This document shows positions 1 to 5,393 of a stretch of DNA of 6,494 bases, one piece after another; the stretch's first letter is position 1, and every line of letters begins with the position of its first letter. Made by a program: the position numbers and the translations under genes. Location: assembly GCA_964597685.1 (NCBI GenBank), contig CAZQZC010000156.1, positions 1 through 6,494 on the forward strand. Reading direction: 5' to 3'. The stretch comes from JBCBTJ01 sp964597685. Lineage in GTDB: Bacteria; Pseudomonadota; Alphaproteobacteria; Caulobacterales; Hyphomonadaceae. The notes under the pieces are model-generated. The model did no database searches. It worked only from the letters and a program-made list of their open reading frames with translations, and was not told the DNA's origin.

Positions 1-221
1 GTCTCATCCTCGCCGACGCCGTCCTGGCGGAGGCGGGCCGCAGAGATCATCGTTGAGTCGAGGACGAATTGAGCCTCTTGTTTCGCTACGACGGCGCGCT
101 GGAAATCGATGCCGAACCCGACCACCGCCATCAGGGGGATAAGCGCCAAGGCGAAGATCATCGCCGCGTTGCCGCCAGCATCGCCGCAAAGCGCGTTTAA
201 GTTTCGACCGACTCTGATCAT
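1..221 (-). CDS. TadE/TadG-like Flp pilus assembly protein, N-terminal part (cut by window edge)
   Basis: Reading the minus strand from the ATG at 221-219 gives an uninterrupted frame of 73 codons to the window edge. The N-terminus has a short basic/polar leader (MIRVGRNLNALCGD), then GGNAAMIFALALIPLMAVVG at about residues 16-35, then FGIDFQRAVVAKQEAQFVLD. A Gly-Asn followed by one hydrophobic helix, a 'D(F/Y)xR' turn and a 'K..LQ.ALD' helix is the hallmark of the TadE/TadG group, single-pass envelope proteins of the Tad (Flp) pilus apparatus that carry a pseudopilin-like N-terminus. The length and C-terminal domain are not visible, so TadE, TadF and TadG cannot be separated; the 'GNAAMIFALALIPL' form is most like TadG. 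The start lacks a clear Shine-Dalgarno sequence. The gene is transcribed away from the esterase, so the two share the spacer at 222-426. Confidence 0.75.
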   Translation of the reverse strand, partial: MIRVGRNLNALCGDAGGNAAMIFALALIPLMAVVGFGIDFQRAVVAKQEAQFVLDSTMISAARLRQDGVGEDE

Positions 222-426
222 GTTGTTTTCGTAGAACGACATGGTCCCAATCTCGCCCAATGATTGGTTTTATTGCGAGATAGGTAGGCGGTTTTTGGTA
301 ATTATTGATTTACGCAAGACCTTATATTTCATTGAAATTGCTTTGAAATTTGGATCTCGTATTAGCGCCTTGAGCCGTCGCGCGAGGCGCTCTAGCGTCG
401 CCCGATGGAGACGGCGGGAGGCCCTG
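222..426. promoter_or_regulatory. Divergent intergenic spacer, AT-rich, likely holding promoters for both flanking genes
   Basis: This 205-bp gap separates the minus-strand pilus gene from the plus-strand esterase. The stretch at about 261-355 is clearly richer in A and T than the surrounding GC-rich coding DNA, as expected of a promoter region. It contains a perfect 11-bp palindrome, CCAATGATTGG, at 257-267, and two copies of TTGAAATT at 332-339 and 343-350, exactly 11 bp (about one helical turn) apart. A TATATT at 323-328 resembles a -10 element, but no -35 box lies at a suitable distance (TTGATT at 305-310 leaves only 12 nt). I therefore call the region regulatory without naming a promoter. 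Confidence 0.4.
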
Positions 427-2148
427 ATGATCCGATTTGCTGCAATGCTCTGGGCGTTCGCCGCACTCGCCGCCTGTTCGGCGCGCGAAGCAGAGGCTCC
501 CCCGCCGCCCGTACAAGACCCAGCCACAAAGAGGGCGGTCTCCACGGGAACCTTGATCGGCTACACGGACGCTGAAACCAGCGCGCATGTCTGGCGTGCA
601 GCGCCCTTCGCGGCGGCGCCAATCGGCGATCTGCGTTGGCGTGCGCCGCGGCCAGCCGAGCCGTGGGAAGGCGAACGCGCGGCCCTGGAGCCCGCCCCCT
701 GGTGCCCGCAAATCATCGGCCCGCTCGATGGCGTCGACGAGGATCGCTACGGTGAACTCGCCGGACAGGAAGACTGCCTTTACGCCGACATTTATGCGCC
801 CGCCATGGACGCGGACGAGGCGGCGGGCGCCGATCTGCCCGTCATGATGTGGATCCATGGCGGCTCCAACGTCTGGGGCCGGGCGGAGCAGTACAACGCC
901 GGCGCGCTTGCTGAACGCCACAATGTCATCGTGGTGGTTGTCCAATATCGGCTGGGGCCATTGGGTTGGTTCGCCCATCCCGCCCTTGCCGACGACGGGG
1001 ATCTGGACGCCGACGCCTCTCCCAATTTCGGCACATTGGATCAGATCGCAGCGCTGGAGTGGATCCGTGACGAGATTGGCGCCTTTGGCGGCGATCCCGA
1101 TCGGGTGACCATATTCGGCGAGAGCGCCGGCGGACATAACGTCGCCGCTCTATTGTCCAGCCCCCTGGCGAGCGGGCTGTTTCATCGCGCCATTATCCAG
1201 AGCGGCAGCTTCGCCTCTATCGGATTGGACGACGCTCAATCGGGCGACCGGCCGGATTCGGGCAAAGCGATCGCCGACGCGCTGAACGCGAGCACGGGCG
1301 ACGCCCTTCGCGCGGTTCCGGTTGAGGCGGTCTACGCCGCCTATGACACGACCCGCGGGGAATTCGACCCGCCGCGCATCATCGAAGACGGGATTGTTCT
1401 ACCCGCCGGAGGCGTTGAAGAGGCCTTCGACAGCGCCGACACGTTCAACGCCGTACCGATTATCACCGGCACGAACCGGGACGAGATGAAGCTTTTCAAC
1501 ATCCTCAACCCAGAGCTCTCGCGCCTCTCCTGGGGCGTTATCCCGCAATGGCGCGACAAGGTGCTCTATTCGGCGATGTCGGACTATCCGAGCCGGATGT
1601 GGCGGGTGCGCGCCGTCGATGACCAAGCGACGTCCATGACAGCTGGCGGACACGACGCCGTCTGGGCCTACCGCTTCGATTGGGACGAAGCCGGCCGGGT
1701 CTGGTTTTCGGATTTCGCCAAATTGCTCGGCGCCGCCCACTCGATCGAGATCCCCTTTGTGTTTGGCCGATTCCAATTCCTGGGCGAGGCGGACCGCTGG
1801 GTGTTCACGGCGAAGAACGAGGCGGGCCGCATCGCCTTGTCGGATGCGATGATGAGCTATTGGGCGAACTTCGCCCATACGGGCGAACCCGGCCGGGGCG
1901 TGGACGGCGACTTGCCGCTCTGGTCGCCTTGGCCCGCCGATGCGTCTGGCGAGACGCTCATGATCTTCGACAGCCCGGCCGGCGGCGGCGTTCGCATGGA
2001 GGCGGATGTCGAGACGGCGCGCGAGGTGGCAGACGACGTGCTCGCCGATACGCGCCTGGAGAAGAAGGGATACACGTGTCGCGTCTACACGGCGACCGCC
2101 GCCTGGAGCCCAGACCTTGACGCGACGAGGGTCGACGCCTGCCCTTGA
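427..2148 (+). CDS. Secreted type B carboxylesterase lipoprotein
   Basis: A 573-residue alpha/beta-hydrolase of the carboxylesterase type B (para-nitrobenzyl esterase/cholinesterase-like) family, which hydrolyses carboxylic esters. The N-terminus is a lipoprotein signal peptide with lipobox LAAC at residues 14-17, so Cys17 should be lipidated; Ser at +2 would favour the outer membrane by the E. coli rule. Family landmarks occur in order: EDCLY at 115-119, the oxyanion-hole HGG at 144-146, the nucleophile elbow GESAGG with Ser233, the acid in GTNRDE (Glu353) and the His motif GAAHSIEIPFVFG (His438). All triad residues are present and the length is normal, so the enzyme should be active; the substrate cannot be read from sequence. 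The frame is open back to an ATG at 241, but I chose 427 because it has GGGAGG at 416-421 with a 5-nt spacer and creates the signal peptide directly. The gene appears to stand alone behind the divergent spacer, with 62 nt to the next gene. Confidence 0.92.
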   Translation: MIRFAAMLWAFAALAACSAREAEAPPPPVQDPATKRAVSTGTLIGYTDAETSAHVWRAAPFAAAPIGDLRWRAPRPAEPWEGERAALEPAPWCPQIIGPLDGVDEDRYGELAGQEDCLYADIYAPAMDADEAAGADLPVMMWIHGGSNVWGRAEQYNAGALAERHNVIVVVVQYRLGPLGWFAHPALADDGDLDADASPNFGTLDQIAALEWIRDEIGAFGGDPDRVTIFGESAGGHNVAALLSSPLASGLFHRAIIQSGSFASIGLDDAQSGDRPDSGKAIADALNASTGDALRAVPVEAVYAAYDTTRGEFDPPRIIEDGIVLPAGGVEEAFDSADTFNAVPIITGTNRDEMKLFNILNPELSRLSWGVIPQWRDKVLYSAMSDYPSRMWRVRAVDDQATSMTAGGHDAVWAYRFDWDEAGRVWFSDFAKLLGAAHSIEIPFVFGRFQFLGEADRWVFTAKNEAGRIALSDAMMSYWANFAHTGEPGRGVDGDLPLWSPWPADASGETLMIFDSPAGGGVRMEADVETAREVADDVLADTRLEKKGYTCRVYTATAAWSPDLDATRVDACP

Positions 2149-2210
2149 TCGCGACCCGAAGCGGAACACGTAAGCAAAGCGACACGCGTTTCTATTCAGG
2201 GGGTTTCGCC

Positions 2211-2558
2211 ATGTCCTATGTCCTGATCCACAATCCCGGCTGCGGATCCTCGAAGAAGGGCCTCGAACTTCTAAAGGAATCGGGTGTCGAGCCGGAGATC
2301 CGCAAATACATGAACGCCTCGGATCGCCTTTCCGTCGACGAGCTGAAAGACATCGCAGCAAAAATGGGCGACGTCTCCCCGCGCGAGTTCATGCGGGAGA
2401 AAGACGCGGAGAAGGCGGGCCTTCCGGCGGACGCTTCCGACGATGAGGTGTTCGCCGCCATGGCGGACAACCCAAAGCTCATCCAACGTCCCATCGGTGT
2501 TAAAGGGGACAAAGCGGTGCTCGGCCGACCGAACGCCAGACTTCTAGAGATCGTCTGA
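2211..2558 (+). CDS. arsC: ArsC-family thiol reductase (arsenate reductase-like)
   Basis: A 115-residue thioredoxin-fold protein of the ArsC/YfgD/Spx family. Enzymes of this type reduce arsenate to arsenite in the cytoplasm using glutathione and glutaredoxin. The N-terminal HNPGCGSS places the catalytic Cys at residue 11. Three arginines match those that bind arsenate in plasmid R773 ArsC (Arg60, Arg94, Arg107): Arg62 in FMREKDAEKAGL, Arg93 in LIQRPIGV and Arg106 in LGRP. It is shorter than R773 ArsC (about 141 aa) and close to E. coli YfgD in length; some short members are not proven arsenate reductases. The frame opens earlier at 2145, but ATG 2211 has AGGGGG at 2198-2203 with a 7-nt spacer and matches the family N-terminus. 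No arsR, arsB/acr3 or arsH is beside it. An AqpS-like channel lies about 2.1 kb downstream. The family call is firm; the arsenic role is moderately likely. Confidence 0.85.
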   Translation: MSYVLIHNPGCGSSKKGLELLKESGVEPEIRKYMNASDRLSVDELKDIAAKMGDVSPREFMREKDAEKAGLPADASDDEVFAAMADNPKLIQRPIGVKGDKAVLGRPNARLLEIV

Positions 2559-2620
2559 TCGATTGATCCATGCACGTCTTCTCGCCGTAAACACGGGGTG
2601 GACGCCGGAGGGTCGGGATA

Positions 2621-2833
2621 ATGTCGCCTGAGCAACAGGAACAGAGCCAGATCGGAGCCATCGTGGGCTACGCGAAGGTTCTCGCCGGCGGATCCGACGA
2701 TTCAGCCGCGCGCGTTTCGGCTCAAGACCAGGGCTGGCTCGATAGCGAGGGCAGACCAACCCAAGCGGGTCTCGACCTGCTCAAGGCGATCGCTGACCAA
2801 AAGGGAACGCGGACCGTCTTCCGCGGGGTGTGA
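2621..2833 (+). CDS. Small conserved-looking protein of unknown function, 70 aa
   Basis: I do not recognise this protein. It has a strong translation signal, GGAGGG at 2607-2612 with an 8-nt spacer before ATG 2621, which argues that it is translated. It is soluble, without signal peptide or membrane segment. An N-terminal polar helix (SPEQQEQSQIGAIVGYAKVL) and an acidic linker (GGSDDSAARVSAQDQ) are followed by GWLDSEGRPTQAGLDLLKAI at residues 38-57 and the ending TRTVFRGV. The 'GWLD..GRPT..G..LL' pattern, a short beta-turn followed by a helix, recalls the wing end of winged-helix DNA-binding domains, but the protein is too short to be sure and no recognition helix is obvious. It sits 62 nt after arsC and 94 nt before the next gene, on the same strand. 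Confidence 0.65.
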   Translation: MSPEQQEQSQIGAIVGYAKVLAGGSDDSAARVSAQDQGWLDSEGRPTQAGLDLLKAIADQKGTRTVFRGV

Positions 2834-2855
2834 CGCCTCGCCTCAGTGATCGATG

Positions 2856-2886
2856 AAATTTCACCGACCGCGCTAGCGGCGAATTT
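2856..2886. other. Imperfect inverted repeat / possible hairpin between two small genes
   Basis: Within the 94-nt gap 2834-2927, CCGC (2868-2871) and GCGG (2876-2879) flank a GCTA loop. The stem can be extended outward by CG/CG (2865-2866 with 2880-2881) and AAATT/AATTT (2856-2860 with 2882-2886), with a 1-nt and a 4-nt bulge on the left side. No T run follows, so it is not a canonical intrinsic terminator. It could be a regulatory hairpin in the leader of the 2928 gene, an operator, or chance. Confidence 0.25.
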
Positions 2887-2927
2887 ATGATGCAATGCGA
2901 TAGAAAGACGGGACAAAGGAGCCCGTC

Positions 2928-3188
2928 ATGAGCCTCTGGCTGATCGCAGCGTTCGGATTCTTGGCGCTGTCGTTCCTATTGATGTTTGCCTGGCCCGTGG
3001 CCGTCTATGGACGCGAGGCGCTGGCCGACATGACAAAACGCGCTGAGGCGCGCCTGCTGGCTGGCGGGGTGGCGACGCTTGCAGCGAGCGCGCTTTTCAC
3101 CCCCGTCTTCGTGGAAGCCTTGATTTCGAGCGGCGGACAGGCTCTGACCTTGGCCGAAGGATTTAACAACCTGTCTTGGGGCCTCTAA
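2928..3188 (+). CDS. Small integral membrane protein of unknown function, 86 aa
   Basis: I do not recognise the family. The protein has two likely membrane helices: residues about 4-27 (LIAAFGFLALSFLLMFAWPV region) and about 42-65 (LLAGGVATLAASALFTPVFV region). A charged segment, GREALADMTKRAEARL, at 28-43 joins them. The short C-terminal tail ends NNLSWGL. A good Shine-Dalgarno sequence, AAAGGAG at 2915-2921, lies 6 nt before ATG 2928 and supports translation and this start. It precedes mch by 39 nt on the same strand and may be the first gene of the downstream transcription unit. No motif suggests a biochemical role, and being next to mch does not by itself imply a shared function. Confidence 0.65.
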   Translation: MSLWLIAAFGFLALSFLLMFAWPVAVYGREALADMTKRAEARLLAGGVATLAASALFTPVFVEALISSGGQALTLAEGFNNLSWGL

Positions 3189-3227
3189 AACGGCGCAGCG
3201 GCGGGTCAGACCGAGGCGCGCCGCTCC

Positions 3228-4271
3228 ATGAAATCCAATCCCGGCAATTTCTTCGAGGACTTTCGGTTCGGCCAGGAGCTCGTCCACGCCACGCCCTTGA
3301 CGGCGAGCAACGCCGACGCCGTTATCTATCGCGCCCTGACGGGATCCCGCCACGCGCTCTACTCCGCTGAGACCTTTGCAACGGCCCAGGGCTTTTCCGG
3401 CCTGCCGCTAGACCCCCTGCTCGCGTTCCATGTCGTCTTTGGCAAAACCGTGCCGGATATCTCATTGAACGCGGTCGCCAATCTCGGTTACGCAGATGGA
3501 CGGTTTTTGGCGCCCGTCTATCCGGGCGACACGCTGCGCGCGCGGTCTGAGGTGATCGGCCTCAAACAGAATTCCAATGGCAAGACCGGCGTTGTCTACG
3601 TTCGCACAACCGGGCTGAACCAACGCGATGAGCCGGTTCTGACCTATGTGCGCTGGGTCATGGTCAACAAACGCGACGTCGACGCGCCAGCGCCCGAAAC
3701 GGTTCTGCCGGAGCTGCCGAAGGTCGTCGCCCCGGCGGATCTGCCGGTTCCGTCTTACTCCGCGGCGTCTTGGGACGACGCGCTGGCGGGCTCGCAGCAT
3801 CGCTTTGAGGCGTATGACATCGGAGAGCGCATCGACCATGTCGACGGCATGACCGTGGAAGAGGCCGAGCACCAGATCGCGACCCGGCTGTATCAGAACA
3901 CCGCTAAGGTCCATTTCGACGCCCACGCCCAGGAAGGCAGCCGCTTTGGCAAGCGTCTCATCTATGGCGGCGTCGTGATCTCCATCGCCCGGGCGCTGTC
4001 GTTCAATGGCCTTGGAAACGCCGCGCAAATGCTCGCGATCAACGCCGGGACCCACGCCGGGCCCCTTTTCGCCGGCGATACGGTCTACGCCTGGTCCGAA
4101 ATCCTCGACAAAGCGGAGTTAACGCCGGAGACTGGAGCCTTGCGTCTGAGGCTGGTGGCGACAAAGAACCACCCATGCGCGGATCACCCCCACCGCGACG
4201 AGGACGGCAAATACCTGCCCATGGTGCTGCTCGACTTCGACTATTGGGCCGCCATCCCGAGGCGCGCTTGA
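3228..4271 (+). CDS. mch: Mesaconyl-CoA hydratase (beta-methylmalyl-CoA dehydratase)
   Basis: A 347-residue double hot-dog MaoC-family protein. Mch interconverts mesaconyl-C1-CoA and (2R,3S)-beta-methylmalyl-CoA in the ethylmalonyl-CoA pathway, which many alphaproteobacteria use to assimilate acetate and C1 units instead of the glyoxylate cycle. The N-terminus MKSNPGNFFEDFRFGQEL, the block AFHVVFGKTVPDISLNAVAN, the stretch YVRTTGLNQRDEPVLTYVRW and the C-terminal half's EERIDHVDG-like segment (GERIDHVDGMTVEEAEH), QNTAKVHFD and LIYGGVVIS are characteristic of this family as I remember it. His229 and Asp231 in KVHFD are probable active-site residues by analogy with MaoC hydratases. The length fits the family (about 340-355 aa). 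ATG 3228 has only a weak GAGG (3213-3216) but gives the expected N-terminus. Other pathway genes (ccr, ecm, mcd, mcl) are not in this window. A related two-domain MaoC hydratase with another acyl-CoA substrate is the main alternative. Confidence 0.9.
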   Translation: MKSNPGNFFEDFRFGQELVHATPLTASNADAVIYRALTGSRHALYSAETFATAQGFSGLPLDPLLAFHVVFGKTVPDISLNAVANLGYADGRFLAPVYPGDTLRARSEVIGLKQNSNGKTGVVYVRTTGLNQRDEPVLTYVRWVMVNKRDVDAPAPETVLPELPKVVAPADLPVPSYSAASWDDALAGSQHRFEAYDIGERIDHVDGMTVEEAEHQIATRLYQNTAKVHFDAHAQEGSRFGKRLIYGGVVISIARALSFNGLGNAAQMLAINAGTHAGPLFAGDTVYAWSEILDKAELTPETGALRLRLVATKNHPCADHPHRDEDGKYLPMVLLDFDYWAAIPRRA

Positions 4272-4684
4272 CCGGCTACGGCCCGCTGGACGGTCTCGCC
4301 AATACGGCGATCGCCCTGGCGATCATATTGTCGGCCATTGTCTCATTGGTGGGGACCTCCGCGCGCAAACGCGCCGTTATGGAAGGACGCGCCACAGCCC
4401 AAGACCTTGCCGAGCTTTCCGGCATCACCGATCCGCGCGATCTGCTCGACGCATTCGGACCGCCTGATATGGGGCGCGTTTGGCGCTCGACGACGATGGA
4501 GGAAGTCCGAAGCAAGACCACGCCGCTCGGTCATCTGATCAGCGGGGACCTGGTCGATTGGGCGTGCATCGCGGTCGCTGTCCTCTCCTTCGTTCTGAAG
4601 AGCCCCTTCATTGTTCTCGCACTTTGGGCCGCCGCAGCGGCGCAATTCGCTGCGTGGATTGCCGCCACGCGTCTGCCCCGCTAG
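4268..4684 (+). CDS. Membrane protein of unknown function, 138 aa, TTG start overlapping mch
   Basis: I do not recognise the family. With TTG 4268 as start the protein has 138 residues: a first membrane helix at about 10-29 (LANTAIALAIILSAIVSLVG), a basic SARKR stop at 31-35, a polar, probably cytoplasmic segment of about 60 residues containing SGITDPRDLLDAFGPPDMG, then two C-terminal helices at about 95-110 and 113-133. The TTG overlaps the mch stop as TTGA and has GAGG at 4259-4262 with a 5-nt spacer, which supports translational coupling. The upstream ATG at 4175 would add a basic, proline-rich stretch lying inside mch and looks like an out-of-frame shadow. The next in-frame ATG (4379) would delete the first helix. 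The polar segment 'DLAELSGITDPRDLLDAFGPP' may fold as a small helical domain; no catalytic motif is evident. Confidence 0.65.
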   Translation: MTGYGPLDGLANTAIALAIILSAIVSLVGTSARKRAVMEGRATAQDLAELSGITDPRDLLDAFGPPDMGRVWRSTTMEEVRSKTTPLGHLISGDLVDWACIAVAVLSFVLKSPFIVLALWAAAAAQFAAWIAATRLPR

Positions 4685-4715
4685 GAGACCGCGGGGTCTG
4701 ATAGGAACGGGGCGG

Positions 4716-5384
4716 ATGGGCTCGGATACAGCGCGCAAACTGGTCGCCGAGGCGCTTGGCACATTGATTCTGGTTGGCGTTGTCGTCGGCTCCGGCATCA
4801 TGGCCGACAGACTCACCAACGACACGGCCATCGCCTTGTGGGGCAACACGGCGGCCACCGGGGCGATCCTAGCGGTTCTGATCCTGATTTTCGGCCCCGT
4901 CTCGGGCGCGCATTTCAATCCGGCCGTCACGCTTTGCTTTCGATTGCGCGGTGATATCGGAACGGCGCTGTCCAGCGCTTATGTGGCCGCCCAGGTGTTT
5001 GGCGGGATCGCTGGCGCTTTGCTGGCGCATGCCATGTTCGGCCTCGACATTCTGCAAACGTCGCAAGAAGTCCGAACAGGCCCGGCCCAATGGCTGTCGG
5101 AAGGCGTGGCGACCTTCGCTTTGATCGCCGCCATCCTCGGCTGCGTTCGATTCAAGCCTGACGCCGTGCCTTACGCCGTCGGCCTGGTGATCACGGCGGG
5201 CTATTGGTGGACATCGTCAACGAGCTTCGCAAACCCGGCCGTCGCCATCAGCCGCACCTTTACGGACACGTTCTCCGGCATCAGGCCCGTGGACGCGCCA
5301 GCCTTCGTTGTGGCTCAGCTCGCAACAGCGGCGATTGCAACGCCTTTTCTGGGCTGGCTTTTCGGACGCGAAGACAAGGCCTAA
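4716..5384 (+). CDS. aqpS: MIP-family channel, AqpS-like aquaglyceroporin
   Basis: A 222-residue major intrinsic protein, a six-helix membrane channel for water, glycerol or neutral metalloids. Both half-helix motifs are present: SGAHFNPAVTL (NPA at 68-70) and TSFANPAVAISR (NPA at 173-175). The residue directly after the second NPA is Val176, where AqpZ and GlpF have the Arg of the aromatic/arginine filter. The overall pattern (VAEALGTLILVGVVVGSGIM, GPAQWLSEGVATFALIAAIL, TFTDTFSGIRPVDAPAFVVAQ) resembles Sinorhizobium meliloti AqpS and relatives, which are found in ars operons and export arsenite formed by ArsC; this resemblance is from memory. ATG 4716 has AGGA at 4703-4706 with a 9-nt spacer. 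The frame is open further upstream, but that part overlaps the preceding gene and has no family match. It lies 31 nt after the unknown membrane gene and 9 nt before dapF. The family call is firm; the substrate is uncertain. Confidence 0.88.
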   Translation: MGSDTARKLVAEALGTLILVGVVVGSGIMADRLTNDTAIALWGNTAATGAILAVLILIFGPVSGAHFNPAVTLCFRLRGDIGTALSSAYVAAQVFGGIAGALLAHAMFGLDILQTSQEVRTGPAQWLSEGVATFALIAAILGCVRFKPDAVPYAVGLVITAGYWWTSSTSFANPAVAISRTFTDTFSGIRPVDAPAFVVAQLATAAIATPFLGWLFGREDKA

Positions 5385-5393
5385 ATAGCGCCA

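Noticed and set aside
4..189. Short minus-strand frame at the left edge beginning MRRCWRQRGD
   Set aside because: A different minus-strand frame from 221 gives a clear TadE/TadG N-terminus through the same DNA.
241..426. Upstream extension of the esterase to ATG 241
   Set aside because: It would place 62 residues encoded by AT-rich spacer ahead of a perfect lipoprotein signal peptide; ATG 427 has its own Shine-Dalgarno sequence.
322..1137. Long open frame on the minus strand opposite the esterase (271 codons)
   Set aside because: It lies antisense to a protein with a full set of esterase motifs, is rich in Arg, Gly and Ala with no domain, and reflects GC-rich codon bias.
2149..2210. Terminator or separate promoter between esterase and arsC
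   Set aside because: No GC-rich hairpin with T run and no convincing -35/-10 pair is visible in these 62 nt.
1399..2361. Minus-strand open frame of 320 codons across the esterase and arsC
   Set aside because: It spans two confidently identified plus-strand genes and their gap, with low-complexity Arg-rich composition and no recognisable motif.
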